A DNA stretch of 64,000 bases from Sphingopyxis panaciterrulae (GCF_014199295.1 NZ_JACIJH010000004.1:124001-188000), one strand, 5' to 3'. Shown: positions 37,988 to 46,571, numbered from the stretch's first letter. Translations and numbers: made by a program. The notes: a model not told the origin generated them from the sequence alone.

Positions 37988-39601
37988 TTAAATGTGAATC
38001 GACGCCGGGCGCTTCGCACGCAGCCAGTGGGCGACGAACATGCGCGTGACGGTGACGGCGGTAAAGACGCTGGTGACGATGCCGATGGTCAGCACCACGG
38101 CAAAGCCCTTGATCGGGCCGGAGCCGAACCAGAACATCAGCGCGGCGGCGATGACGTTGGTGACGTTGGCGTCGAAAATCGCGCGGCTCGCCTCGGTATA
38201 GCCGAGTTCGACCGCCTGGAACGGCCTTCGCCCGCGTTTCAGTTCCTCGCGGATGCGCTCGTTGATCAGCACGTTGGCATCGACCGCGGCGCCGATGGTC
38301 AGTACGAAGCCGGCAATGCCGGGGAGGGTCAGCGTCGCGTTGAACGCCGCCATCGTCGCGATGATCAGGAAGACGTTGAAGATCAGCGCGATGTTCGCAT
38401 AGACGCCGAAGCGGCCATAGACGACCAGCATCAGCGCGAGCACCGACACGGTCGCGATGATGCCCGCGATCACGCCCTTCTCGATCGAATCGGCGCCCAG
38501 TTCGGGGCTGACCGTCCGCTCCTCAACCACCGTCATCTTCACCGGCAGCGCGCCCGAACGCAGCGAGATGGCAAGTGCGTTGGCGCTGGCGACCGAGAAG
38601 CTGCCCGAAATCTGCGCGCTGCCGCCCAGGATCGGCTCGTTGATCGACGGCGCGGACAGCACCTGTCCGTCGAGCACCATCGCAAAGCGCTTGCCGACAT
38701 TCTGCGACGTCACCCGCGCGAAGGTCGCCGACCCGCCCGAATCGAAGCGGATGGTGACGACCGGCAGATTGCTCTGCGGGTCGAAGCTCTGCTGCGCGTC
38801 GATCAACTGCTCGCCGTTGATCATCACCTCGCGCCGCAGCACCTCGAACGCGGCCCCATTGCCCTCGCCGGGAGCATAGGGGACGATCTCGCTGCCGACC
38901 GGCGGACGGCCGGCGGCCGCGGCGGCAGGGTCGGCATTGGCGTCGACCATGCGGAATTCCAGCTTCGCGGTCTTGCCGATCAGGTCCTTCAGTTGCTGCG
39001 GATCGTCGAGTCCCGGCACCTGGACGACGATGCGGTCGTCGCCTTCGCGGATGATCGTCGGCTCGCGCGTGCCGAGCGCGTTGACGCGGCGGTCGATGAT
39101 GTCGCGCGCGGTGTCCATCGCGCGGCTGATCGCCTGCTGCTGGCCCGCGCGGGTCGGTGTCATCACGATGCGCGTCGTGTCGACGATGTTGACGTTCCAG
39201 TCGCGCTGGCCGGTCATCGCGGCGCCGCGCGTTTCGCGGAACATCCGCTCGCGCGCCTCGTCGAGCTGCCGCTGGTCGCGGACCAGGAAGCTGACCTGGT
39301 TGGCGGTGCGCCTGAGCTCGCCGATCGCGATATCGTCGTCCGCTCCATGCTCGCCGCGCATCGCGGTCCGCACCGTCTTTTCCATATTGGAAAGCTGCGT
39401 CTTCTGCAGGTCGGCAAGGTCGGCCTCGAGCAGCAGGTGGCTGCCGCCAGCCAGGTCGAGACCCAGATTGACCTTCATCTGCGCGAAGGACGGCAGCTGG
39501 TTGAAGACCTTGTCGGGCAGGAAGCTCGGGATGGTGAAGAGGATGCCGAGCAGCAGGATGATGCTGATGCCGACGGTTTTCCAGCGCGGGAAATCGAGCA
39601 T
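37988..39601 (-). CDS. secD: protein translocase subunit SecD
   Basis: The product has 537 residues starting MLDFPRWKTVGISIILLLG at ATG 39601; the frame upstream adds 11 residues unlike SecD. Landmarks are GLDLAGGSHLLLEAD (P1 domain start), RRVNALGTREPTI, and the transmembrane end with NVLINERIREELKRG. Six membrane segments are visible. It works as a complex with SecF and YajC. Order and spacing yajC-secD-secF indicate one operon. Confidence 0.97.
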   Translation of the reverse strand: MLDFPRWKTVGISIILLLGILFTIPSFLPDKVFNQLPSFAQMKVNLGLDLAGGSHLLLEADLADLQKTQLSNMEKTVRTAMRGEHGADDDIAIGELRRTANQVSFLVRDQRQLDEARERMFRETRGAAMTGQRDWNVNIVDTTRIVMTPTRAGQQQAISRAMDTARDIIDRRVNALGTREPTIIREGDDRIVVQVPGLDDPQQLKDLIGKTAKLEFRMVDANADPAAAAAGRPPVGSEIVPYAPGEGNGAAFEVLRREVMINGEQLIDAQQSFDPQSNLPVVTIRFDSGGSATFARVTSQNVGKRFAMVLDGQVLSAPSINEPILGGSAQISGSFSVASANALAISLRSGALPVKMTVVEERTVSPELGADSIEKGVIAGIIATVSVLALMLVVYGRFGVYANIALIFNVFLIIATMAAFNATLTLPGIAGFVLTIGAAVDANVLINERIREELKRGRRPFQAVELGYTEASRAIFDANVTNVIAAALMFWFGSGPIKGFAVVLTIGIVTSVFTAVTVTRMFVAHWLRAKRPASIHI

Positions 39602-39651
39602 GGTGTGGGTCCGTTCGCGAAGGCCGACCCGCACGCGCGGGCCGCGCCGGC

Positions 39652-39981
39652 TCAGTCGTTGGCGGGCTTGGCGCCGGGCTGCAGGACGTCCGACAGGGTC
39701 GATTTTACGACCTTGATCTTCACCCCCTGCGCGATTTCGACGTCGACATAATCATCGTCGACGCGCGTGACCTTGCCGACGATGCCGCCGCCGGTGACGA
39801 CCTGGTCGCGCGGCTTGACCGATGCCACCTTGGCGCGATGATCCTTCATCCGCACCTGCTGCGGGCGGATCATGAAGAACCAGATCACGACGAAGACCAG
39901 CAGATAGGGGACCAGCATGATGAAACCGGCCGCCCCGCCCCCCGATCCGGCCGCCTGGGTCAGAAGCAAGTTCGTCGACAT
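39652..39981 (-). CDS. yajC: preprotein translocase subunit YajC
   Basis: The product has 109 residues with one membrane segment (FIMLVPYLLVFVVIWFFMIRPQQVRMKDH) followed by KPRDQVVTGGGIVGKVTRVDDDYVDVEIAQGVKIKVVKSTL, the standard YajC domain. It is the first gene of the sec unit and ends 50 bases before secD. The leader region (39982-40259) lies between it and the divergent tRNA-Pro. Confidence 0.96.
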   Translation of the reverse strand: MSTNLLLTQAAGSGGGAAGFIMLVPYLLVFVVIWFFMIRPQQVRMKDHRAKVASVKPRDQVVTGGGIVGKVTRVDDDYVDVEIAQGVKIKVVKSTLSDVLQPGAKPAND

Positions 39982-40205
39982 GAATGAAAGACTTTCCGTT
40001 CGAAAGCGCCGGCCTCCCGCGGGATCACGGCGCGCGAAATGATGGCGCGGCGCCTATCACGCAGGGGCGCGGCGCGCAACCGGTGGCTGCGCCCTCCCCC
40101 GGATCGGCAAGGCGCAGATGGGGTGCGCGCGGGGGCGGTCAAGACCGGGCGCCGTCATTTTGCGCCGCCCCGCCGCTCACCCTCCGCCTTCGCGCATGGA
40201 GAGTC

Positions 40206-40232
40206 TTGCATCACCGGCGAAGCCGCGCTAGG
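40206..40232 (+). promoter_or_regulatory. possible promoter of tRNA-Pro
   Basis: TTGCAT (40206-40211) and GCTAGG (40227-40232), 15 bases apart, precede the tRNA by about 28 bases and resemble stable-RNA promoters of this group. The match to consensus is modest. The rest of the 278-base gap from yajC holds no gene that I can support. Confidence 0.35.
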
Positions 40233-40259
40233 GGCCACGCCTGCCCAGCATGGGCCGGT

Positions 40260-40336
40260 CGGGACGTAGCGCAGCCTGGTAGCGCATCACACTGGGGGTG
40301 TGGGGGTCGGAGGTTCGAATCCTCTCGTCCCGACCA
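40260..40336 (+). tRNA. tRNA-Pro (anticodon GGG)
   Basis: The acceptor CGGGACG (40260-40266) pairs with CGTCCCG (40326-40332), the discriminator is A and CCA is encoded (40334-40336). D arm GCGCAGCCTGGTAGCGC, anticodon GGG at 40294-40296 in loop CTGGGGG, T arm GGAGGTTCGAATCCTC. The gene reads CCC codons. The YbaK-type deacylase gene follows 39 bases later. Confidence 0.96.
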
Positions 40337-40375
40337 ATTTATCCGCCGCATCGCTATCTCCTCGAAAGGCAGGGC

Positions 40376-40849
40376 ATGTCGCGAGCGACACGCGCCACCA
40401 CGGCGCTCGAACGGGCGGGAATCGCCTTCACCGTCCACAATTATGCCTATGATCCGTCGGCCGAACGCGTTGGCCTGCAAGCCGCGGAGGCGCTCGGCGA
40501 AGCGCCCGCGCGCGTGCTCAAGACGCTGATGCTGCTCCTCGACGGCAAGCCTGCCTGCGCGATCCTCGCCTCCGACCGCGAGTTGTCGATGAAGCGGCTC
40601 GCCGCGGCGCTCGGCGGCAAGTCGGCGGCGATGATGCCGGCGGCGCAGGCCGAGCGCGTCTCGGGCTACAAGGTCGGCGGCGTCAGCCCCTTCGGTCAGC
40701 CGCGCCGCGTGCCGGTGGCGATCGACGCCGATGCGCTGACCCACCCGCGCGTCTATATCAACGCCGGCCAGCGCGGTTTGCAGGCGAGGCTCGACCCACG
40801 CGATGCGGCGAAGGTGCTGAACGCCGTCGTCGCGCCGATCTCCGCCTAG
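40376..40849 (+). CDS. ybaK: Cys-tRNA(Pro)/Cys-tRNA(Cys) deacylase, YbaK type
   Basis: The product has 157 residues with the YbaK/ProX editing domain: TRATTALERAGIAFTVHNYAYD at the start, PARVLKTLMLLLDGKPACAILASDRELSMKRLA, and VGGVSPFGQPRRVPVAIDADAL, the GGxSPFG substrate pocket. YbaK removes cysteine wrongly attached to tRNA-Pro. The gene starts 39 bases after tRNA-Pro on the same strand and could be read from the tRNA promoter. ATG 40376 is preceded by GGCAGGG. Confidence 0.93.
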   Translation: MSRATRATTALERAGIAFTVHNYAYDPSAERVGLQAAEALGEAPARVLKTLMLLLDGKPACAILASDRELSMKRLAAALGGKSAAMMPAAQAERVSGYKVGGVSPFGQPRRVPVAIDADALTHPRVYINAGQRGLQARLDPRDAAKVLNAVVAPISA

Positions 40850-40852
40850 GCG

Positions 40853-42190
40853 TCAGGCGAAGGAGTCGGCGACGACCGCAGGCTCGTCAGCGGCGGGCCG
40901 CCGCGCATAAAGTCCGAACGCCGCGATGATCGCATAGCAGAGCGCGGGCAACCCGAGCGCGAGCGCCAGATTGCCGCCGGTCGCGTCGGCGAGCGCACCG
41001 GTCGCCACCGGTACCACCGCACCGCCGAAGATTGCGACGTTGATGATCCCTGACCCGTCGGCCGCGCGGCGACCGAGCCTTTCGCACGCGAGGCTGAAGA
41101 TCGTCGGGAACATGATCGAGTTCATCAGGCCGATGGCGAGCAGCGAATAGGCCGCAGCCGCCCCGCTGCTGTTTGCCGAGATCAGGATCAGCACGATCGC
41201 CCCGATCGCATTGAAGGCGAGCAGCTTGCCGGGGCTGATCCGCAGATACATCAGGAAAGAGCCGATGAACCGGCCGACCATCGCCCCGCCCCAATAGAAG
41301 AAGACCATCCAGCCGACGACCGCCTCGGGCTGGCCGAGCACGCGGTCCTGCGCCAGATAGTTGATGATCAGCGACCCGATCGACACCTCGGCGCCGACAT
41401 AGAGGAAGATGCACAGCGCGCCGAAACCGAAGCGCGGCCGCTTCAGCAGGTCGAACCCCGCCAGCCCCGCGCTCGCTTCGTGCCGTTCGCCCTTCAGCCG
41501 GTTGCGGAACAGCCACACCGCCGCCGCGACCACCGCAAGCGCCGCCGCGATGCCCAGATAACCGTGGACGATCGCCTGGCTTTCGGCCACGCGATACGCA
41601 TCCAGCGCCGCGCCGGACAGATCCTCGGCCTTCACATCGGCGATGCTGCCCAGGATCAGCGCCGCGCCGAACAGCGGAAACAGCGTCGTCCCCAGCGAAT
41701 TGAACGCTTGCGCAAAGGTCAACCGGCTGTGCGCCGTTTCGGGTTTTCCGAGCAAAGAAATCAGCGGGTTGGACACCACCTGCACGATCACCACCCCGCT
41801 CGCGAGCACGAAGAGCGCGAGCAGGAACAATTCATAGATCGCGTTCTGCGACGCCGGGATGAACAGCAGGCAGCCGACCAGCATTGTCAGCAGCCCCGCG
41901 ACCGCGCCGCGCATATAGCCGATCTTCTTGACCAGCTTCGCTCCCGGAATGCCGATCACCAGATAGGCGGTGAAGAAGCAGAACTGCACCAGCATCGCCT
42001 GCGTGTAGTTGAGCGTGAACATCTCCTTCAGCTTCGGGATGATGACGTCGTTCAGCGAAGTGATGCCGCCGAAGATGAAGAACAACCCCATCACGAACAG
42101 CCGTAGCTCGGGCGCATCGACATGGGTTCCGCCGTCGTCCGACGGGCGCGGATCGGTGCTGCTGGCGGCTTCGGGCACAAGGGCCATCAT
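40853..42190 (-). CDS. sugar MFS transporter, FucP/GluP type
   Basis: The product has 445 residues and 12 membrane segments. FGGITSLNDVIIPKLKEMFTLNYTQAMLVQFCFFTAYLV and PNPLISLLGKPETAHSRLTFAQAFNSLGTTL-like VVSNPLISLLGKPETAHSRL are characteristic of the fucose/glucose-galactose proton symporters. The sugar is unknown, and no sugar catabolic gene is adjacent. ATG 42190 or the following ATG 42187 may start it. It ends 3 bases from the converging ybaK stop. Confidence 0.9.
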   Translation of the reverse strand: MMALVPEAASSTDPRPSDDGGTHVDAPELRLFVMGLFFIFGGITSLNDVIIPKLKEMFTLNYTQAMLVQFCFFTAYLVIGIPGAKLVKKIGYMRGAVAGLLTMLVGCLLFIPASQNAIYELFLLALFVLASGVVIVQVVSNPLISLLGKPETAHSRLTFAQAFNSLGTTLFPLFGAALILGSIADVKAEDLSGAALDAYRVAESQAIVHGYLGIAAALAVVAAAVWLFRNRLKGERHEASAGLAGFDLLKRPRFGFGALCIFLYVGAEVSIGSLIINYLAQDRVLGQPEAVVGWMVFFYWGGAMVGRFIGSFLMYLRISPGKLLAFNAIGAIVLILISANSSGAAAAYSLLAIGLMNSIMFPTIFSLACERLGRRAADGSGIINVAIFGGAVVPVATGALADATGGNLALALGLPALCYAIIAAFGLYARRPAADEPAVVADSFA

Positions 42191-42341
42191 CGTCTCCCTG
42201 ATCGTTCGGTCCGGGAGATCGATCCCCCTGTATGAAGCGAACGCTAACCCCGCCCCGCGCCGCTGACCATCCGCACATCCCGGCGAATAGCTATGCAGGG
42301 AATGGTATCAAGAGCGCGCGTGCCCCACCTTCCTCTTGGCC

Positions 42342-42361
42342 ATTCCCGCTTTCGCGGGAAT
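42342..42361. repeat. short hairpin repeat, type D
   Basis: ATTCCCGC (42342-42349) and GCGGGAAT (42354-42361) form a perfect stem with loop TTTC. The wording CATTCCCGCTTTCGCGGGAATG is a common interspersed bacterial element. It lies in the 219-base gap between the quinone reductase end and the sugar transporter start, both minus strand, and may act as terminator for neither or as a boundary. Confidence 0.75.
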
Positions 42362-42409
42362 GACGAGGCCAATGAATGTCGAGCTTTGGCTCCGAGGCTG
42401 CCCCGCGTC

Positions 42410-43387
42410 CTAAGGCCGCAAAACCACCTTTCCCACCACCTCGCGCCGCTCGAGCATCGCAAAGCCCTCGCGCCAGTCGGCGAGGTCGAGCACCGCATGG
42501 ACATGCGGCCGGATGCGACCCTCGGCGGCAAGCGCGTCGATCGCCGCAATATTCTCCGCGCCGCGTTCGGGAAAGCGCCGGCCATATTCGCCCGCGCGCA
42601 CCCCGACGATCGCGAAGCCCTTGATCAGCGGCCGGTTGACCGAAATCTGCGGAATCCGTCCCGACGCGAAACCGACGACGAGTAGCCGGCCGTCGAAGGC
42701 AATGCAGCGCGTCGATTCGTCGAAGACGTCGCCGCCAACGGGATCGAAGATCACATCGGCGCCCCGCCCGCCGGTCAGTTCTTTCACCGTTTCGCGAAAG
42801 CCGGGTTCCGCCGCGATCGCCGCATCGGGGGCATAGAGTTGTGCAATCGCCTCGCGCTTGACCGCGCTGCTCGCCGCCGCAATCACCCGCGCGCCGAGCG
42901 CCCCGGCCAGATCGACGGTCGCCAGCCCGACGCCGCCCGCCGCGCCGTGCACCAGCACCCACTCGCCCGCCTGAACGCGGCCGCAGCGCACCAGCGATAC
43001 CCAGGCGGTCAGATAGGCGACGCCATAGGCGGCGGCTTCCTCCCAACCCAAGCGCTCGGGCTTGCCGCGCAGCGCCGCCGCCGGGACGATGCAATAGTCC
43101 GCCATCGCGCCGAACCGATTGCCGCCGAGCACTGCGTCGCCGACCGCCCAGTCCCCGACGCCCGTACCCAGCGCGTCGACCTCGCCCGAAAATTCAAGGC
43201 CGGGCGTGAAGGGCAGCTCGGGCTTGAGCTGATAGCCGCCGCGCGTCATCAGCAGGTCGGGGAAATTCACCGCCGCCGCGCGGACGCGCACGCGCACCTC
43301 GCCGGGTCCCGGCTCGGGCCGCGGCAAATCGACAAGGCCGCAGCCCGCGTGATCCGCCGCCAGTTCGCGCACCTGCAATGCCCGCAT
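42410..43387 (-). CDS. zinc-free alcohol dehydrogenase/quinone oxidoreductase
   Basis: The product has 325 residues of the MDR superfamily, quinone reductase branch. The start MRALQVRELAADHAGC leads into PGPGEVRVRVRAAAVNFPDLLMTRGGYQ; the cofactor motif is GEWVLVHGAAGGVGLATVDLAGALGARVI (AAGGVG, for NADPH). No structural zinc cysteines are present. It probably reduces quinones or enones with NADPH. ATG 43387 follows TTTTCTTC on the complementary side, with AAGGAT upstream (GGAAAGGATT on the coding strand), a good ribosome site. It is divergent from the endolysin gene, 72 bases apart. Confidence 0.9.
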   Translation of the reverse strand: MRALQVRELAADHAGCGLVDLPRPEPGPGEVRVRVRAAAVNFPDLLMTRGGYQLKPELPFTPGLEFSGEVDALGTGVGDWAVGDAVLGGNRFGAMADYCIVPAAALRGKPERLGWEEAAAYGVAYLTAWVSLVRCGRVQAGEWVLVHGAAGGVGLATVDLAGALGARVIAAASSAVKREAIAQLYAPDAAIAAEPGFRETVKELTGGRGADVIFDPVGGDVFDESTRCIAFDGRLLVVGFASGRIPQISVNRPLIKGFAIVGVRAGEYGRRFPERGAENIAAIDALAAEGRIRPHVHAVLDLADWREGFAMLERREVVGKVVLRP

Positions 43388-43459
43388 CGAAGAAAATCCT
43401 TTCCTACAATATCCCGATATGGTTCGTTTAATAATCCTCATGAACCAAAGGAGCGAATC

Positions 43460-44029
43460 ATGCCGAAACCGGACCCGTCCGCCTGTGACGCCGACGCCTT
43501 GATCGATGCCGTCATCGACCGCGAAGGCCGCTATGTAAACCATCCCGCCGACCGCGGCGGCCCGACCTGCTGGGGCATCACCGAAGCGGTCGCGCGCGCC
43601 GAGGGCCATGTCGGCGCGATGCGCGACCTGCCGCGCGATATGGCGGCGTCCATCTATCGCCGCCTCTATTGGCAGCGCCCCGGCTTCGATAAGGTCGCGC
43701 TGCGCGCCCCGCGCATCGCCGCGGAACTGTTCGACACCGGCGTCAACATGGGCATTGCGATCGCCGCGGGCTTTCTCCAGCGCGCGCTCAACGCGCTCAA
43801 CCGCACCGCGCGCGACTATCCCGACATCGCCGTCGACCGCATCATCGGCCCGCGCACCCTCGCCGCGCTCGACGCCTTCCTGCGCGTGCGCCACGCGGGC
43901 GGCGAGACCGTGCTGCTGCGCGCGATGGAGGCGCTGCAGGGCGAACGCTACATCGCGCTCGCCGAGCGCCGCCCCAGCCAGGAAGCCTTCCTTTACGGCT
44001 GGCTGGCGAACCGGGTCGGCGACGCCTGA
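43460..44029 (+). CDS. glycosyl hydrolase 108 family endolysin (GTA/phage type)
   Basis: The product has 189 residues. The GH108 catalytic region is visible at the start: D-R-E-G-R-Y-V-N-H (E22 in the EGxY position), then DRGGPTCWGIT, and LYWQRPGFDKV. The C-terminal part (GVNMGIAIAAGFLQRALNALNR, IIGPRTLAAL) matches the peptidoglycan-binding domain 3 region. Without a signal peptide it needs a holin to reach the wall, and a holin gene follows 64 bases later. AAAGGAG lies 7 bases before the ATG. Confidence 0.9.
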   Translation: MPKPDPSACDADALIDAVIDREGRYVNHPADRGGPTCWGITEAVARAEGHVGAMRDLPRDMAASIYRRLYWQRPGFDKVALRAPRIAAELFDTGVNMGIAIAAGFLQRALNALNRTARDYPDIAVDRIIGPRTLAALDAFLRVRHAGGETVLLRAMEALQGERYIALAERRPSQEAFLYGWLANRVGDA

Positions 44030-44093
44030 ATCTCCAAAGAGAGGGGGTAGGTAGCGTGACCTTTGTGACCTTTCAGCAAAAGGATATCGAATC

Positions 44094-44507
44094 ATGAGCA
44101 TCATCGAAGGCCTGATCGGCCCCGTCGCCAGACTGATCGACAAGATCATTCCCGACCCCGAGGCGCGCGACCGCGCCAAGCTCGAACTGCTCAAGCTCGA
44201 GGGCAGCCAGGAGATGGAGGCGATCAAGACCCGAATGACCGCGATCGTCGCCGAGGCCGGCAGCGCCGACCCGTGGACCAGTCGCGCGCGGCCCAGCTTC
44301 CTCTACGTCATGTACGCGCTGCTGCTGTGGGCGATCCCGATGGGCCTGATCGCCGCCGCGCGCCCCGACATGGCGAAGGGCGTCGCCGACGGCATGAACG
44401 CCTATCTCGCCGGCATCCCCGAACCACTCTACGCGCTCTTCGGCACCGGCTACCTCGGCTACACCGCGGCGCGGGCGTGGGGGAAGGCGAAGGGTATCGA
44501 AGGGTAA
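44094..44507 (+). CDS. holin of the gene-transfer-agent 3TM type
   Basis: The product has 137 residues. An N-terminal amphipathic part (GLIGPVARLIDKIIPDPEARDRAKLELLKL) is followed by the charged helix and then three short hydrophobic segments (ARPSFLYVMYALLLWAIPMGLIAA; AYLAGIPEPLYALFG; YLGYTAARAWGKAKG). This order (GPxxxLIDKxIPDPxxR, E-A-x-S-A-D-P-W-T-x-x-x-R-P) fits the family of three-TM holins for gene-transfer-agent release. It likely acts with the endolysin upstream. The last 49 bases overlap the end of the convergent LysR gene. Confidence 0.85.
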   Translation: MSIIEGLIGPVARLIDKIIPDPEARDRAKLELLKLEGSQEMEAIKTRMTAIVAEAGSADPWTSRARPSFLYVMYALLLWAIPMGLIAAARPDMAKGVADGMNAYLAGIPEPLYALFGTGYLGYTAARAWGKAKGIEG

Positions 44508-45388
44508 CGATCACCCGCTCTCTCCCCCGCCCGCTCGATCAGCCATTCGGCAAACGCCCGCTCCGCCGCGCGCTCGACCCGTGCCAGCGGCCGCGTCAGC
44601 CAATAGGCGCCGACATCGACATCGACGGCAAAGGGCTGCACCAGCCGCCCGTCGGCCAGTTCGCTTTCGAACATCGCGGGCGGCGCCAGCGCGACCCCCT
44701 CACCCATCAGCGCCGCCTGCGCCATGATGATCGAGGTGTCGAACTGCGGCCCGCGCGCGACGACCGGCGGAACCCCCGCCGCTGCGAACCACGCCGGCCA
44801 ATCCTGCGCCCGATAGGACCGCAGCAGCGGCCAGCGCGCGAGGTCGGCGGGGTGATGCAGCGTCTCGGCGATCGCCGGCGGGCAAAGCGGCGCCATCGGC
44901 GCGGCCATCACCCGCACCGCCTCGACGCTGCGCCACGCGCCGTCGCCGAAGCGGATCGACAGGTCGAGGCTGTCGGTCGAGGCGTCGGGCTTGTTGTTGT
45001 TGGTCAGCAGCCGCAGCTCGATATGCGGAAAGCGGCGCCGGAAATCGGGCAGGTGTCGCATCAGGAAGCCGACCGCGAAAGTGCCGACGACCCCGACCGT
45101 CAGCAATTCGCGCGCGACGCCGCCACGCAGCAGGTCGATCCCCTGCTCGATCCGCGCCAGCGCATCGGCGACGGTCGGCGCGAGCAGCAGCCCCTCGTCG
45201 GTCAGCATCAGCCCGCGCGAGGTGCGGTGGAACAGGCTCTTGCCCAGCCAGCTTTCGAGCGCCTTGACCTGGTGGCTCACCGCCGCCTGGGTGACGAACA
45301 AGTCCTTCGCCGCCTCGGTAAAGCTCCCCAGCCGCGCCGCCGCGTCGAAGGCCCGCAGCAGGTTGAGCGAGATTTCGGTGATCGCCAT
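44459..45388 (-). CDS. LysR-type regulator (GcvA/AmpR-like)
   Basis: The product has 309 residues. Residues 1-65 are a LysR HTH (LNLLRAFDAAARLGSFTEAAKDLFVTQAAVSHQVKALE), and the remainder is a two-lobe effector domain (LLRGGVARELLTVGVVGTFAVGFLMRHLPDFRRRFPHIEL). The wording LRAFDAAARLGSFTEAA is that of GcvA/AmpR members. It is divergent from a class A beta-lactamase gene 108 bases away, with a T-N11-A box in between, the classical AmpR arrangement. The signal would be cell-wall fragments if it is a true AmpR, which is an inference. Confidence 0.9.
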   Translation of the reverse strand: MAITEISLNLLRAFDAAARLGSFTEAAKDLFVTQAAVSHQVKALESWLGKSLFHRTSRGLMLTDEGLLLAPTVADALARIEQGIDLLRGGVARELLTVGVVGTFAVGFLMRHLPDFRRRFPHIELRLLTNNNKPDASTDSLDLSIRFGDGAWRSVEAVRVMAAPMAPLCPPAIAETLHHPADLARWPLLRSYRAQDWPAWFAAAGVPPVVARGPQFDTSIIMAQAALMGEGVALAPPAMFESELADGRLVQPFAVDVDVGAYWLTRPLARVERAAERAFAEWLIERAGERAGDRYPSIPFAFPHARAAV

Positions 45389-45397
45389 GCCGGCCCC

Positions 45398-45410
45398 TTA
45401 GAAAATCTAA
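45398..45410. promoter_or_regulatory. LysR-type operator between regulator and beta-lactamase
   Basis: TTAGAAAATCTAA is a perfect palindrome with a 3-base centre and has the T-N11-A form of LysR binding sites (T45398, A45410). It lies 10 bases upstream of the LysR start and 87 bases before the beta-lactamase start, the usual position for a regulator that acts on both. Confidence 0.65.
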
Positions 45411-45496
45411 TGCCGCTTCTGACCTAACATCGCTTGGATGCAAGGTCGAAGTCGCGAAATATCGCTCCACCAACCCGAGCCCATGAGGAAAATGAT

Positions 45497-46453
45497 ATGA
45501 CCATCGCTTCGCTGTCGCGCCGCCACCTGCTATCGCTTGTCCCCGCCGCGGGCTTGGCCGGCTGGGCTCTGCTCTCGGGCTGCACTCCCGATGCGAGCGA
45601 TGCGCCGGCGAAGGAACCGCAAGAGTCCGACCCGATCGCCGGTCATCTCGCCGGACTCGAACGCCAGTCTGGCGGTCGGCTCGGCGTCGCCTTCCTCGAT
45701 TCGGCCAGCGGCCGCACGACCGGACACCGCACCGACGAACGCTTCGCGCTCTGCTCGACGTTCAAATGGCCGCTGTCGGCGGTGGTGCTGAAGGCGATCG
45801 ATGACGGTAAGCTGACGCTCGACCGGCGCATTCCCTATGGCAAGGCCGACCTGTTGCCCAATTCGTCCGTCACCGAAAGCCATGTCGGAAAGGGCGGCAT
45901 GACCGTCGGCGACCTGATGGAGGCGACGATCACGACCAGCGACAACGCCGCCGCCAACCTGCTGCTGCCGCTCGTCGGCGGTCCCGATGCGGTGACGCGC
46001 CAATTCCGCGCCTGGGGCGATCCGGTCACGCGCCTCGACCGCCTCGAGCCCCATTTGAACCGCGTCGGCCCTGACGAGGTGCGCGACACCACCACCCCCG
46101 CCGCCATGGCTGCGCTGCTGCGCACCATCCTGCTCGGCGATGCGCTCAGCCCCGCGTCGCGGACGCGGCTGGTCGACTGGGGCCTCGCGACGACGACCGG
46201 CACCAAGCGCCTGCGCGCCGGTCTGCCCGCGGGCTGGCGGATCGGCCACAAGACCGGTACCGCCGCCGCGCCGGGCATGATGAACAAATATAACGACATC
46301 GCGGTCGCCTTCCCGCCGCAGGGCGCACCGCTACTGATCGCCGCCTATTACGAAGGCCCGGTCGCGACCGACACCATGCGCGACGAGGATGAAGCCGTGC
46401 TCGCCGCCGTCGCCCGCCTCGCCGCCGAATGGGCGGAAGGACGGTCCTCATAG
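45497..46453 (+). CDS. class A beta-lactamase, predicted lipoprotein
   Basis: The product has 318 residues with all class A motifs: S87-T-F-K90 (active-site serine), S148-D-N150, E184-x-x-L-N188 (general base and omega loop) and K252-T-G254. The signal region SRRHLLSLVPAAG ... LLSGC has a twin-arginine pattern and a lipobox with C29, so the mature enzyme is probably a Tat-exported lipoprotein. GAGGA lies 7 bases before ATG 45497. A divergent LysR regulator points to inducible expression. Substrate range cannot be predicted from sequence alone. Confidence 0.93.
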   Translation: MTIASLSRRHLLSLVPAAGLAGWALLSGCTPDASDAPAKEPQESDPIAGHLAGLERQSGGRLGVAFLDSASGRTTGHRTDERFALCSTFKWPLSAVVLKAIDDGKLTLDRRIPYGKADLLPNSSVTESHVGKGGMTVGDLMEATITTSDNAAANLLLPLVGGPDAVTRQFRAWGDPVTRLDRLEPHLNRVGPDEVRDTTTPAAMAALLRTILLGDALSPASRTRLVDWGLATTTGTKRLRAGLPAGWRIGHKTGTAAAPGMMNKYNDIAVAFPPQGAPLLIAAYYEGPVATDTMRDEDEAVLAAVARLAAEWAEGRSS

Positions 46454-46471
46454 CGGAACCTTCTAAAACAA

Positions 46472-46559
46472 CCGTTCGCCCTGAGCTTATCGAAGGGCCG
46501 TTCTTTCTTTCAGCGCCGCAAGAAGAAGAACGGTGCTTCCACAGGCTCGGCACGAACGG
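46472..46559. repeat. long imperfect inverted repeat, type A copy 3
   Basis: The element starts CCGTTCGCCCTGAGCTTATC and ends TTCCACAGGCTCGGCACGAA followed by CGG, with TTCTTTCTTT and AAGAAGAAGAA near the centre. It is the third copy of the type seen at 29378 and 35629 and occupies the gap between the beta-lactamase and the converging alaS gene. Confidence 0.88.
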
Positions 46560-46571
46560 AGTTAGGAAAGG

